Source: Nageia nagi
Taxonomy: Eukaryota; Pinophyta
Reading direction: 5' to 3'
Length of the DNA stretch: 64,000 bases
Assembly: GCA_050084985.1 (NCBI GenBank)
Contig: JBITNC010000001.1
Span: forward strand, 178,746,001-178,810,000
Shown: one piece after another, positions 49,796 to 61,404 of the stretch
How positions within the stretch are numbered: the stretch's first letter is position 1
Layout: every line of letters starts with the position of its first letter
Program-made: the position numbers and the translations under genes
Notes under the pieces: model-generated
Told to the model about the DNA's origin: nothing
Seen by the model: the letters and a program-made list of their open reading frames with translations, nothing else
Databases searched by the model: none

Positions 49796-50270
49796 TGTTG
49801 GAATGTATAATGCATTATTGTAAATAGATGTATTAACTCTTCTATTTAAATTCATTAATACTTAAGAGTATTATTTGATACCTTAAGTATTTTAGTGAAT
49901 ATAATAATGTAACTTGTCCTAAACTCCAAGTCATGAGCATTCCCCTTGGGTCAAAGGTGTTCATGTCATGCTTAGGTCATCCAATGAGATTTTTGGTCTA
50001 TAAATAGAAGGCTTCCTCTTTGTAATGATATACCAATTGTGGAGTAAGGATATGCTATAGGATAGAAGTGTAGGAGTTGAGATTAGGAGAATTGTAAGAG
50101 AGTTGTATTTGTGAGAGAAGTAAAGATCTAGTTAGTGGATGTACTCCTAGTTGGAGGAACCACTTTACATCTTATGTTGTGAGATTTTTTTATGTATTTG
50201 TTGGATATAATTTGAGCTTTCATGTGATATTGGTAGTTTAGGAATTATATTATTAGTGTTAGTTCCTTTA
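49796..50270 (+). repeat. 3' LTR of element C
   Basis: 475 bp, starts TGTTGGAATG after the polypurine tract. TATAAATA at 49999-50006. It ends TTCCTTTA, one change from the CA end of its partner. Confidence 0.92.
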
Positions 50271-50275
50271 GGGTT

Positions 50276-51310
50276 CAATTGAATTTTATGTTCTAGTAAC
50301 CTATCAAATATTTTAATGAGCACTTTGGGGTGGTCCTCTCATGTTTTTGATTTAGCCAGCACATCATCCTCATAATCTTCTATGATATCATGCATGTAAT
50401 CATGGAATATGTATGTCATGGCTCTTTGATAAGTAGCTCTAGCATTTTTTAATCCAAAAGGTATTACTCTGTAATAGAATGTTCCCCATGGTGTTGTAAA
50501 TGTGATTTTATGTTGATCTTTTGATACTACCTTAATTTTATTGTACCCTAAAAACCCATCCATGAGTGACAATATTTTGTGTCCTATAGTATAATCAACC
50601 AAGTTATTTATGTTTGGCAAAGGAAAGTTGTCCTTATAACATACTTTATTTAGATCCCTAAAATTTGTGAATATTCTAATCTTCCCAATGGATTTCTTAA
50701 TGAGTACCATATTGGAAATCCAATCAGAGTAATGAATTGGGTGAATAAACTTAGCTTCTTAAAACTTTTGCAACTCCTCTTTCACAATTAAGGCAATTTT
50801 AGGATGCATTTTTTGTAATTTTTATTTAATAGGTTTTGCACCTTCTTTTATACCAAGGTTATGCACTACTAAATTAGGAACAAGCCCAGGTATATCAACA
50901 TATGACCATGCAAATATTTTCTATTTTTCTTTAAGTATTGTAATGAACTCTTTTCTCTCATATTTAGTAAGAGATTTTCCTAATTGAATTATTTTAGGGC
51001 TATTAGGTTCATTACTTAGATTAATTTTTATGGTTTCTTCAATTAACATGTGAGATCTTTCTTCTAATTGGATGGATATCAGAATCTAATTACTATCATT
51101 GGCATTATATTCTTCATCTTCAGCTTCATACTGATCTTTCAAAGTAGTATTGATATTCAATTTTATAGTTTGTAATATTGTATCTATGTATTTGAAATAT
51201 TGGATTGTAGGTTGTTCAGAAATTAATGTAAAATCTATAATTTCTTCATCTACCAAAAAGTATGAAGAAGAACTATTTGAATTTTTTGAGCCTATTATCT
51301 CAACTCATCA
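50276..51310 (-). pseudogene. reverse transcriptase of element B
   Basis: The open part at 50710-50339 holds the RT palm: KIRIFTNFRDLNKVCYKDNF, LSLMDGFLGYNKIKVV with the first catalytic Asp, and VIPFGLKNARATYQRAMTYI. The catalytic box reads YEDDVLAKS where the lineage has YVDD. Downstream, HKIQLNPK is cut by element C at 50276. Upstream to 51310 an N-terminal part reads IPGLVPNLVVHNLGIKEGAK with stops. The LKNARATYQRAM signature is typical of the Tat/Ogre group. Confidence 0.9.
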
Positions 51311-52059
51311 AACTCATCACTTCTAAACCAATCAAAGTTCATTTGAGGTATTATATTATCATATATTTTTAAAACCTCCACCATGTTAATTGATATATCA
51401 AAGAATAACCCTCCCAAGAATAATGTTTCAGATTCCATATCATCTTGGTTTGCCATCCATTTAGGTACTTCAGATAAATTTTCATATGTTGTGGGCTCGA
51501 GTTCTAACTTAGTTATCTTGGAATTGGATACTCCTTGATTTTTTCTATTATAACCTAATCCTATCTTATCATTGGGTAATTGATAATGAATGTCAATAGT
51601 GTATCTAGGTACTTGTTCATATCATCCTAAACCTTTTCCTTTCTAATGACACTTATCAAAGTATCTTTGGATAAATGTTCTTATGCTTGGCAATAAGTAT
51701 TTTAATGAATCACAAAAAGTACCTTCATTATCCTGAGGTGAAGGAAGGATAGGTGGTTCTATAGGACCTTGATATACAAATAGAATTTTATTAGGTAATT
51801 ACACTAGTGGTACTAATTTCCCTACCACATAAAGAGACTCTTTAGGTCTTCCTATTTCTTGAGCTGTAGGAATATTAAAAATAATATCATCAATAGCAAA
51901 TTCCCCTATTAAGTAATCAATTAATTTTATGGTCATAGGATAAATATATAATGGTTTTTATCTTATTATACCATCACTATCTCTTTATTTATCAGACAAG
52001 ATGCTTTAGATGATGAAACTTTATTTACTTCATCCAACTTTTGTGCTCTTTCTTCCCAT

Positions 52060-52850
52060 GTTTACTTTTTTAGGATTTTTGATTTTATTTTTAATGATGA
52101 ATCCTTATTAATATTTGGTGTTTGAGGTATTTTAGGATCAATAAGATCTTTCCCCTTTAAAGAACTTGGAGAAACACCTTCTTTATTGATATATACTATT
52201 GATACCTTTTTAGGAACCATAGGCAATGTAAAATAATGAGTAGAAGGAAAATCAATCTCTCCTAAAATATGTGTATGATTGCAACGAGAGTATGGATTTT
52301 CATCACCAAGTACATAGTGTACCACCCCATCATGAATGTATTTCAAACAATTATGATATGTTGATGGGACACATTTTATGTCTCTAATCCATGATCTTCC
52401 TAAGAGTAAGTTATATTATGTTATATCTCCTTTAATAACTTGTAATAATGTTTGTATGGTTTTAGATCCTATAGTGATGGGAAACAATATAGATCCCATT
52501 GTTGAGTATAAAGTATCATTTATGGATCTTAATTGTAAGAAAGGTGCACATATGTGTGAGGAAGGAAGATTCAAGTTCTTATAGGCAGTTGTGCAAATAA
52601 TATTTATTGCAAAACCTTCATCTATTAATATTATTTTAAAAGCCTTCCCATCTATCTTGGTTATAATATGTAATGGGGGATATTATATTACAAATGGTTT
52701 GATTACCTAAATTCATGATCATGAAAGGAAATAGTGCATTTTTGTATTATTTTAATATTCCTCACAAAGGAAACAAGACTTTCAGGATCATTAATATCTA
52801 ATTTGATTGTCTATAACAATTGGTTCATAGCTTCTTTATGATTTTTAGAT
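52060..52850 (-). pseudogene. retropepsin region of element B
   Basis: Minus-strand pieces: DGKAFKIILIDEGFAINII near 52640-52590, where the active site is usually IDGGA/DSGA; NDTLYSTMGSILFPITIGSK near 52530-52470; and a LLGR-like end merging into CVPSTYHN near 52370. A 94-residue open part at 52346-52062 follows (YIHDGVVHYVLGDENPY). This is the aspartic protease that cuts the element's polyprotein; here it is broken by frame slips. Confidence 0.75.
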
Positions 52851-53199
52851 TATTGTAACAACTCAAACAAGTACATATTCACTTGCAAGTTTCTTAGCTA
52901 ATGTTGTAAAGCTCCTTTTACTAAAATCTTAAGAATTTGAGGTCTAAGTATATTTGGTTGTGTAATACTATCATTTGTTTGATTGTTGGGAATATGAACT
53001 TGCCTCCCTTGCACCCTTTGGGCTCTTGTAGTTATGCTTACCATAGCAAAAAAGGTAGAAGCATCTTGAAACCCTTTATGTGTTACTTGATTTTGGTGTA
53101 TTTGAGATGCTACAATATTTCCTTGATGTTGAGGAAGAGGATTTTGATATATTCCTAGATTTTGATTAGGGATAGTGAAAGGGTTGTCTACTTATAATC

Positions 53200-55498
53200 T
53201 TCCTAGATCAATCAAATCTTGAACCTTGTGTTGTAATGTTCTACATTTGCTTGTAGTATGGACCTTTTGGCAATGATATTAACAATAATCATTCTCATTA
53301 TACCATTTGCTATCTCTTACATCTAATCTTTTAGGTCATATTTTAGACAATATAATCATTTGATGGTCCATTAATGTTTTCAAAATATCATATAGAGATT
53401 CAATCAAAGGAATAAAATTTCTAGGAGGTGGCCTAGGCTTTTTTTCTTCATTTTGGAGAGTAGGTATATTTTGTAGAGAGTTTGATTCTCCATATTTAAG
53501 ATAAGAAACCTTATTATCAAGTATTGGTTTTATCAATTGTTTAGTCTGATTTCTATTTCTAACATAATGTTCTTCTTTTTACCCTTTAATTCTCCATCTT
53601 GGATCTTAACCTTTTTTATTACAACAACTTGAGAGATTGCTTCCTCGAATATCTTATGTTGTTGAATCAATAAGGTACTAGCAATGGGTCTTAGACAACT
53701 TTGACTAAACATTTTCACTAGTTCTTCTTGTGGTAAAGTATAAGGCATGCTTTTCAAAATTACCCTTCATATTGAAATGAGATCTGTAACTATCTCATTC
53801 TAAAATTGTTGCAATCTTGTAAGATTAGTTATGGAGGTTTTATCTTTGATATTTATCCTAAAGTGTTCTAAGAATAAATTAGCCAACTACGCATATTTTG
53901 TGATGCTATGTTCTATTAAGTTGTACCAATAAATTGCTTGCCCAATAAGTGTCATAAGAAAGATACATAACATTAGAGCATCATTATTGGAAATTATATA
54001 ACTTGAATATTTAAAACACATTAGATGTTCTTTAGGGTCCCTTTTTCCTTTGAAAGATTCAATTTTTGAAATCTCAAATTTGAAAGGGATATCAATCTTA
54101 AGAACACTAGGGTGTATGGGCTCATTGCAAATTATTTCATAAGAGATTTTATGCTTGTTTTGTTGGCATAACATTTTCTCAATATCTATTAACCTTTCAT
54201 AAAAATCATTAGTTGATTGTGTGGTAAAAATGGGATTTTTATTGTCCCTATTACCTTCTCTTTGTCCATTTGTTGAAAATAATTGATAACTTCTTTTGTA
54301 TGGTGTTTGATTACATAATAATTTTCATTATATGGTGGAGTAGGTAGGGGTGGTTGATGTAGAGGCAACTGTCATTGCCCCTATTGATATAAAGGTGTAA
54401 GAGTATGATTTTTTTAAACTTCATGTCTAGACCAAGGAAAAGGGGGCCTTGGAGGTTGTTGTTGTTCATGTAAAACATCCCTTTTTCTATGTAAATGATG
54501 GTTTTGATTTTCATGATTTTTATGACCTTGGAGAGATAAGGATCTTTCTCTAGGTGACAACTTCCTATTATATACTATTTTTTGATTAGGCATATTCTAC
54601 ATCTAAGTTTGAATCTATTGTTTATGAGGTTGTCCTAGAGGTGTTTTTCTTTGGTATGCATGAAACATAGGTTGTGTTTGCAAACATGGATCTTGTCCTA
54701 ATCTTCTAAGTTGGTTCAATTTTTGTGGATTCGAATTGTATAAAATGATTTGTTGTTGTTCTAAAGTTGTTCCTAATTTTGATTTGATCCAGATACATAC
54801 AATGGTATTTCTCCTACCTTATATCTTAAAGGATCAATATTTCTCCTATGTCTTTGTTTAGGGATCCTATGACTAGTTCTTGGGGTAGTATAAGTGGTAC
54901 TAAGATCCATATAACTCATGGTAGAAGAAACATAACTAGTATTAAGAGTAGGTGTATTAGTTTTTAAAATATAATAAGCATCATTACACACCTTAGCATG
55001 GCTTATTGGTTCAGGTGTGGGAGTAGCCATATGTATCAAAACTCTATCATCGAACTCATTCATCCTTCTAAAGATGGTGGAAGAAGTATAATCATCTCAT
55101 CTTATATAGGATTGGACAAGATATCCATCCAGTAGATAGTGTGTAATGCCATCATATTTTAGTTTAAAAGGACTCTTTTGTAAGATGGCATAAGCTAAAT
55201 GTATTTGCAATGGAGTAGTAGTCCTTGAGATGACTTCTTCCTCATTACCTACTAGTGTCCTTTTTGCTAGATAAGTTAGGTCTAGGGAAATACTATGATC
55301 ATGAGAAGAATGAGGAATTTGTAACTAAGTTAAACATTATATTACTTCATTTAAGGTATCTTCTATTTATAAAGGAGTTCCTCTCTTTGATATTTCTCTA
55401 CTAGATCTATGATACCTATGACTAGGTTGTTCCTCTTTATAGATCTCACCATATGGCTCTTGTTGTTGATGAGCCATATGAAAATGAGTATTAACCAT
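53200..55498 (-). pseudogene. gag of element B
   Basis: Likely starts at an ATG at 55498 (MVNTHFHMAHQQQEPYGEIY). Open parts follow at 55063-54773 and 54514-54311. The capsid-like core is at 54174-53887 (FKGKRDPKEHLMCFKYSSYI, IGQAIYWYNLIEHSI), with another part at 53757-53533 (QEELVKMFSQSCLRPIA). A knuckle-like YHCQKVHTTSKCRTLQHKVQ lies near 53280-53220. This matches the gag of Tat/Ogre elements. Stops separate the parts. Confidence 0.78.
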
Positions 55499-56330
55499 TA
55501 TCTTTTGTTGTTGTTTTTTAGAACCCTACTCTTTTTTATTCTTGTTTTGGTTTTGATTTTTGATTAAGCAAGGAAAAGACAACATACATCATTCATAGCA
55601 ATTATATTTTATTTTGGATTTTATATTATTAAGAAAAAGCAAATATATGCACAAATAACCCATTTATAACTCACCTTTGCGCTATGATTATCTTGTCTAA
55701 TTTTGTTTAATAAAATGAATTATTTTTTGTTTAATAAATGATGTGAATGATACATTTTATTTCTTATTAATCTTTCTAGATTGGTTTTTTCTAGTCAAGT
55801 GTTTAAATAAAGGTAGGCTGGAATCCTATAGGTAATGTATGCAAAGTATTAGCTTGGTATCTAAAATGGTTCCCTTAGTGCAATGGGGCTTAGGGAATGC
55901 TGTTGAAGACTATATTGATAGTGGAATTCAAGCATAGCCTCCTTATTTATACTTTCCTGATGGAAAGTGATGAATTACCCTAAAACTCGATATTCATCTC
56001 TAGGTTTGGCTCTATGACTTATAGTGTGGTCGGTGGGTGCATAAGAAATATAGAATTAATGGTTGGTCATCACTTCCAACTCATTGATGTTTATTTTTAA
56101 AAATGTCTTATGCATATATATTAAAAATAAAAGAACTCATGATAACTACAACCCAACCCAACATACATGTCCTTTGATTATATTTTATTTAGTGTGAAAT
56201 AAACAATATTTTAATTAGTGAGATCTTTATCTAACCCATGAGGTTCATTATCCATTTAGTGCAATTCTTTAACCAAGCTTTAATGAAATTCATTTATTCC
56301 TTTCAAGTGTAGAAGTGACTTAGTGAAATT

Positions 56331-56620
56331 CTTTAACCCCTATTTGAGTCACAATCCTTTGACCTCCTTTCATAGTGGTAAGGTAGACAAGAATAGTTTT
56401 AATATGAGATAAATTTCTTTAGATGTGGTTCTTTAACTCCCTTTGAGTGACAATCCTTAGACCTACTTGTAGAGTGGTAAGATAGATAGTAAGGGTTTTA
56501 ATGTGTAATAGATTTTTTTAAATTAGGTTCTTTAACCCCCCTTTGAATTACCATCTTTCAACCTTCTTTCAAAGTAATGAGGTGGACCATCGAAGAGTAT
56601 TAATGTGAAAGGAAAAGCAC
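56331..56620. repeat. about 100-bp tandem repeat x3 in the leader of B
   Basis: Units start CTTTAACYCC at 56331, 56431 and 56530. Each contains a TTTGAGTnACAATCnTT block and a GTGGTAAGRTAGA-like block. Confidence 0.85.
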
Positions 56621-57155
56621 CCACCTAGTAAATTAACCAACTTAATGTGTTTTGAGTTTACCTTTACCTTAATAGATTAATTTTATGTTTATTTCATTTT
56701 TTAAGTGAAAATTCATTCCTCATTCTGAGTGTGGAAGTGACTAAGTGAAGATTATTTACCAATTTTAGTGATAAAAAGTGAAAAGAGGAAAAAAGAGTTC
56801 ATTTACTCCTTTCTCATTATACCCATTTTGATCACCTAAGGTCCCCTTTTAGCACAAAGGGAGAGCATATTTGAGTATAAAAATAAGTATTAAGTGATTT
56901 TAATTTTCATTCTCAAAGTCCTTAAAGATAAATAATTCATATAATTTTTTCAAATAAATCAAATGAACAATGCATATTCCTTAATCATACATCTACCCTT
57001 CCTATATGCAATCTAGGCAAAAGATATCACAAACAAGAGGTTCTTTTCTATTTTTCAAATTTTTAATGCCTATATCATGCTTTCAAGATTCAAAAAAGTT
57101 GAAACTTATACATTCTTTTTTGAGTTTATGATATTTTCAAATTTTCACATAGAGT

Positions 57156-57308
57156 TGTTGGTGATTCAGTAGAAATTGCTAGCATTTCAAATAAATCGCT
57201 AGCATTTCAATACATGTCCATGGAATTTCAATAAAAGTTGCTAGTGTTTAAGTAAAAGTCACTAGCATTTCAACATAAATCATTATCACCCAATGAAGGT
57301 CATCAATG
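57156..57308. repeat. phased palindrome array in the leader of B (8 units)
   Basis: Cores at 57156 (TGTTGGTG), 57177 (TGCTAGCA), 57197 (CGCTAGCA), about 57217 (GTCCATGG), 57239 (TGCTAGTG), 57260 (CACTAGCA), 57281 (CATTATCA) and 57301 (CATCAATG). Spacings are 20-22 bp. TGCTAGCA is a perfect palindrome. The array lies about 170 bp inside the 5' LTR. Confidence 0.8.
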
Positions 57309-57455
57309 ATCACTCAGAAAAAAAACAAAGAGTAAGAAATAGCAAATAGTACAAGTTTTGGTAATAATTCCACAAACACAAAAGATAAAAAATGAAATAT
57401 AAATAGTAAGAAATACCTCCTACACCTCATTTTCTATGTAGCCTATATGTGAGGT

Positions 57456-57474
57456 CCTCCTTTTAGTGCTAAAA
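57456..57474 (-). other. primer-binding site of element B (probable)
   Basis: Next to the LTR the minus strand reads TTTTAGCACTAAAAGGAGG. It resembles a worn form of the TTCTGGCGCTAGGAGGG site next to the LTR of element D. The tRNA is not assigned. Confidence 0.55.
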
Positions 57475-58200
57475 TGTTTACCTGAACATCAATGCTACAA
57501 GCATGCAAAAACAAAAGCTATCATAACCAACAAAAACTCTTTATTGATCTCTGAATAAATCTTAGTTTTAATTATAGATTGCCTCACAATGGAGGGCTTT
57601 AGTACAATGTGTAATATAGGCCTCTTGGAGGCCCTTATTTGTTGATGTCTTCAAGCTCTAGATGTTGTTTGATTTAATGTGCAATAAGAAGGTTTCTAAT
57701 TGCTTCTTCCTTGCTATTCCTTGGCTTCTCTTTGCCTTAATTAGTTTCTATTCTTGGAATCTTGTACATGCATAAACCAACAACCCATCCAACATACCTA
57801 TTCATTCTTTAAGATTATAATAAATAAACATGGAATAAAAATCCATATAAGCAAAAATAGTAAACTAAAATATACTTAGTGATCTATTTCTAATTCAAAA
57901 AATCTCATCCAACCTTGTCAAAGATTAAATTTGTGTAAGGAAAGCTTAGGATCAAGGATGACTCATCCTTGATTTATTGGCTTATTTCCTTGGGTGCTTG
58001 ATTTTTTTATTTTTTTCTATATGTTTTCTATTTACAAGATTGTTGGTGATTACCCATTAGGTGCCAATGATCGGATATGATCATCAACGATTGTAATGAA
58101 TCACCAATGATTGATAGACTTTGGTAAACTTTAATGTTTGCCTAAAATTTTATCCCCCTCTTTCATTTATCAAAAGAGGTGTCATTTTTAAGTCTTTAAA
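57475..58200 (-). repeat. 5' LTR of element B
   Basis: 726 bp partner of 32687-33505, shorter because of a deletion or insertion near 57900. Contains four phased cores at 58041, 58062, 58082 and 58102 (spacings 21, 20, 20). Followed by TTATA. Confidence 0.92.
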
Positions 58201-58205
58201 TTATA
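58201..58205. repeat. target site duplication of element B, right copy
   Basis: TTATA, identical to 32682-32686. Together they mark the exact insertion point in the integrase of element A. Confidence 0.9.
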
Positions 58206-59900
58206 ACACCAATGAAGTCTAGGCCCCATTGTTGGAAAGGTTCCTCAACCACCACAAGTTTAAAAGGCATAACTACTTGGCTTCTTTTTCCCACAAATAT
58301 ACTACATTTATCACACTCCCAAGTTATCTTAAATGAATCCTAAAATATGGTAGGAAAATAATACCTAGCTTGTAATATTTTTGCTATAGTAGTTGGTCCA
58401 CTATAATGTCCTCTAGAGAATCCATAATGAAATTCATGCAATATTATCCGAGATTCATCATGAGTTACACATCTTAATAGGGTTTGATCCAAGTTTTTCC
58501 TATAAAAATGGTCTTATATCATTACAAAATTTAAATCTTGCATCCTAAATCTCCTTCTTTGAAACCTATCAAAGATTCATAATATTTACTAGTCTGAAAA
58601 TAAAAAAATAATTTGTTTTATCTAATCACTTTCTTCATTAAGATGTTGTTCACCCACTATGATAGAAATCATATGTGAAGCTTCTGATCTATTTTCACAT
58701 AGAGCCCTACCTATGATAAGCTTGGTTAATTTCATTTCTACATCATATTCTATTATCTTAGTTATTCAACCCATTTTTCCTTCACCCAATTCTCCTTATA
58801 TGATATAATTTCTCACATCAGGATGGATAGTGAATACAAGGATCTTGTTATGGGACACATAATGCTTAAATTTATTAAATCCTTGCAATATGAAAAACAC
58901 TTATTTTTTAATAAGTGAATACCTTTTCTAATGTTGGTGCAATGCTTTTCTATGGAAGGCAATAAAATGTTCTTCTTTCTTGTCATCTTTCTATGCTAGA
59001 ATTGTATCAATGCTTTTTTCTGCTCCATATGCATACATAATGAAATCTTTTGAAAAATTAGGATTTTTTAGAATAGGAGATTCTATCATGGCTTTCTTAA
59101 TATCCTGAAAAGCTTTGTTTACTTCTTTTGACCAAGAAAATATAGCATCTTTTTTCAACATTACGGTGATTAGAGATACTATTTTTGAAAAATCATTAAT
59201 GAATTTTTTAACAAAATTGATCCGACCAAGGAATGATTGCAAGGTCTTCTTATTGGAAGGGAATGGTAATACTTCAATAGCTTTCACTTTATCTAGATCA
59301 ATTGCCAATCCCTTTTTTGAGACAATATGTCCAAGTAATTTTCTTTGGTTAACCATGAAAATAGACTTTTTGGGATTGATTGACATCCCAAACTCCACAT
59401 TTTTTTGAAATACTTGTCTAAGATGTTGTAAATGATATTGTATACTCTTAGAAAATATTGTGATATCATCCAAATAAACCAAAATAATATTATTTATAAA
59501 ATCACCATATGCATGGTCCATGGCTCTTTAAAAGCTAGCTCCTACATTAGAAAGACCAAAGGGCATTCTTTGAAAAGTAAACATCCTCCATTTGGTTGTG
59601 AATGTATTTTTGTATTAATCCTTATCCTTTACCCATATCTAGTTGAATCTTGAGTATTCATCAATCATTGAAAAGAAACAATATCCAACTAGTATATGTA
59701 GGATTTATTCCATACGAGAAAGAGGATAATTATCCTTGAGAGATACTTGGTTCAAATTTCTAAAATCTACACATAGTATGATCTTCCCACTCTTCTTTCT
59801 AGCTAGAACTAGATTGGAAACCCAAGAAGAATACTTAATAAGATAAATAATTTTTGAATCAAGCAATTTATCCAATTTTTGTTTCATGGCTTCTTCTATT
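58206..59900 (-). pseudogene. RT, RNase H and N-terminal integrase of element A
   Basis: Reading down: RT fingers SWVSNLVLARKKSGKIILCV (near 59825), then MPFGLSNVGASF near 59570-59535. A 176-residue open part at 59521-58991 holds the catalytic YLDDITIFSKS, the LLGHIVSKKGLAID block and the start of RNase H (LQSFLGRINFVKKFINDFSK, FSKDFIMYAYGAEKS). RNase H continues to about 58700 with stops. The zinc-binding integrase part has RGHYSGPTTIAKILQARYYF and ECDKCSIFVGKR at 58420-58290. The core begins EEPFQQWGLDFIG near 58235 and is cut by element B. Confidence 0.9.
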
Positions 59901-60439
59901 TTTAGGTTGACTAGCCTTTGGTTTTTCTTATATGGTTTAGCCTTTTTTTCAATCTCACTAGTTTGATGGATGATATTTTTGTCATATATCTTTAGATCAT
60001 CATAAGTTTAAGCAATTGCTTTTGAGAATTGATGATAAATAAAAAAAAAAGACCTTTTTTTCTTCATTAGAGAAATCTGATCCAACCTTTATATAATTTT
60101 GGGTTCTACTTCCATATCAACATTACTCTCCTTATGAATGACCAAGGATTTGGCCTTCTAATCATCTTTTGAATCAAATAGTCTTTCAAAATAGAGTAAA
60201 CCTTTTCGTATGACATTATTCTAGAATTGAATCACATCTAACTCTTAGAATTAGTTAGGCAATTCTTGAGTACCAAAGGTGTGATCTACTACTTCATCCA
60301 ATAGAAAATTCATAATATACTCATTAGAGTCAAATACCTACCAAAAATTTGCAACATCAGACACTAATGGCCGACATTGAAATTTGAATCCAAGGCTTTC
60401 TCTTTTGTAATGAGCAAGATTATAATGTGCCCTTTTGCC
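59901..60439 (-). pseudogene. linker of element A between RNase H and RT
   Basis: Readable pieces are SLGFKFQCRPLVSDVANFW near 60400, KGLLYFERLFDSKDD near 60200 and IEKKAKPYKKNQRLVNLKIE near 59950-59900, with several stops. It joins the upstream RNase H to RT on the same strand, supporting one continuous polyprotein rather than a chance neighbour. Confidence 0.6.
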
Positions 60440-61049
60440 AGCAAGTGCATCAACTATTTGATTATACCTATAAGGAATAGATATAAAATTAATAGCTAAG
60501 AATGATTTTAGTAAATCCCATACCCTATTCCTATAGGTCTTTATATAGTGATGTTTTACACTAATCTAGTTTCTAACTTACTTTATGACCAATTCTTAGT
60601 CACCATGCATAATTAGACATCTAATACCCATACTGAGTGCTTTATATAATCATAAATAAAGAGATTCATATTCAATAACATTATTTGTGCAAATATATGT
60701 GAATCTAAATGAGAATATCCACATATACCCCTTTAGTGATTTAAATACAACACTAGCTCCACATCCATATTTACATCTAGCTCCATCAAAGAACATTATC
60801 TATACCTAATGCTCCCTTTCATATGTGACTAATATTGGTTGTACATTTTCATATAAATAATAATTTCCCATGCCAACATCTATGACCTGATAATTTAGGT
60901 CATTTTCTGAAAGAATTTTTATTGTTAGTAGTGTTTCTCTAAGTGTATCTCTTTTAAGCACTTCTATAGGTTTAGGGCCATTCATATATATAGACACATA
61001 AAAATGTCCCTCTTTAACCAAGTAAACATTAGAATAATCATAACTCGGT
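60440..61049 (-). pseudogene. archaeal-type RNase H of element A, upstream of its RT
   Basis: The minus strand reads IMFFDGARCKYGCGASVVFK near 60790-60740, FTYICTNNVIEYESLYL near 60710-60660, GIRCLIMHGD near 60625-60595 and RYNQIVDALAGKRAHYNLAH near 60470-60420. These match the D, E, D and late D positions of the second RNase H of Tat/Ogre elements, and all can still be read. A 71-residue open part at 61021-60806 precedes it (MVKEGHFYVSIYMNGPKPIE). The domain lies before RT (59900) on the same strand, whereas in element B it follows the first RNase H. Confidence 0.8.
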
Positions 61050-61183
61050 GTGACAACATAAAATAGGTTTAGAAACCCTATTATTAGATAGCTCTCATCG
61101 GGTGCATGAAAAATGAATGGTCATATCACCCCCTTTCGATGAAATCTGACTTTTAGGTGGTCATTTTAATATAATTAACCAGT

Positions 61184-61252
61184 CGCCGGTGTTCCATATC
61201 AAATGCCGGTGTTTCTAAGAGAACGTCGGTGTTCGATATACAAATGCCAGTG
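61184..61252. repeat. phased palindrome array in the LTR of D (4 units)
   Basis: Cores at 61184 (CGCCGGTG), 61204 (TGCCGGTG), 61224 (CGTCGGTG) and 61245 (TGCCAGTG), spaced 20, 20 and 21 bp. Confidence 0.92.
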
Positions 61253-61396
61253 ACTCTACAACAGCCGAACAAAAGATCAAAAAAGGAAGTTGAAGCACTT
61301 CGTCTTCCATGATGAGGTGGATAGAGGAGGTCAGTTACAACTTACGGTGGCTCTTCACTTCCCCCTTCCGGCTTTGAAACGTCTCACCTGAAAATC

Positions 61397-61404
61397 TATA
61401 AATA
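61397..61404 (+). promoter_or_regulatory. TATA box in the LTR of D
   Basis: TATAAATA about 150 bp after the palindrome array. It is the likely promoter for the element's RNA, making the array a U3 upstream element. Confidence 0.6.

Larger units (their letters stand above)
41623..50270 (+). mobile_element. LTR element C, no recognisable pol (LARD-like), nested in B
   Basis: Two LTRs of about 476 bp differ by roughly 28 substitutions in my hand alignment (about 6 percent). They bracket 7.7 kb with a worn initiator-Met primer site (42102-42114) and a polypurine tract (49786-49795). I find no protease, RT, RNase H or integrase block on either strand inside. A single long decayed frame and three minisatellites fill its 3' half. 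It therefore looks like a large non-autonomous retrotransposon derivative moved by a partner's enzymes. It split the RT/RNase H junction of element B. Confidence 0.9.
55499..57455 (-). other. leader of element B
   Basis: About 2 kb between primer-binding site and gag with no coding signal. It holds the phased palindrome array near its start and a tandem repeat of about 100 bp at 56331-56620. Confidence 0.65.
32687..58200 (-). mobile_element. giant Tat/Ogre-like Ty3 element B (25.5 kb with nested C)
   Basis: Two related LTRs bracket a minus-strand element with leader, gag, retropepsin, RT, RNase H, a second RNase H, integrase, a long extra frame and a polypurine tract. Without the nested element C it measures about 16.9 kb. 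Dual RNase H and the RT motif PFGLKNARATYQRAM place it in the Tat/Ogre lineage, known for giant elements. It inserted into the integrase of element A and made a perfect 5-bp duplication. The LTRs differ by many substitutions and an indel of about 100 bp, so the insertion is old. Confidence 0.92.

Noticed and set aside
59115-59408. Plus-strand frame over the RT/RNase H of element A
   Set aside because: Shadow of the minus-strand pol frame.
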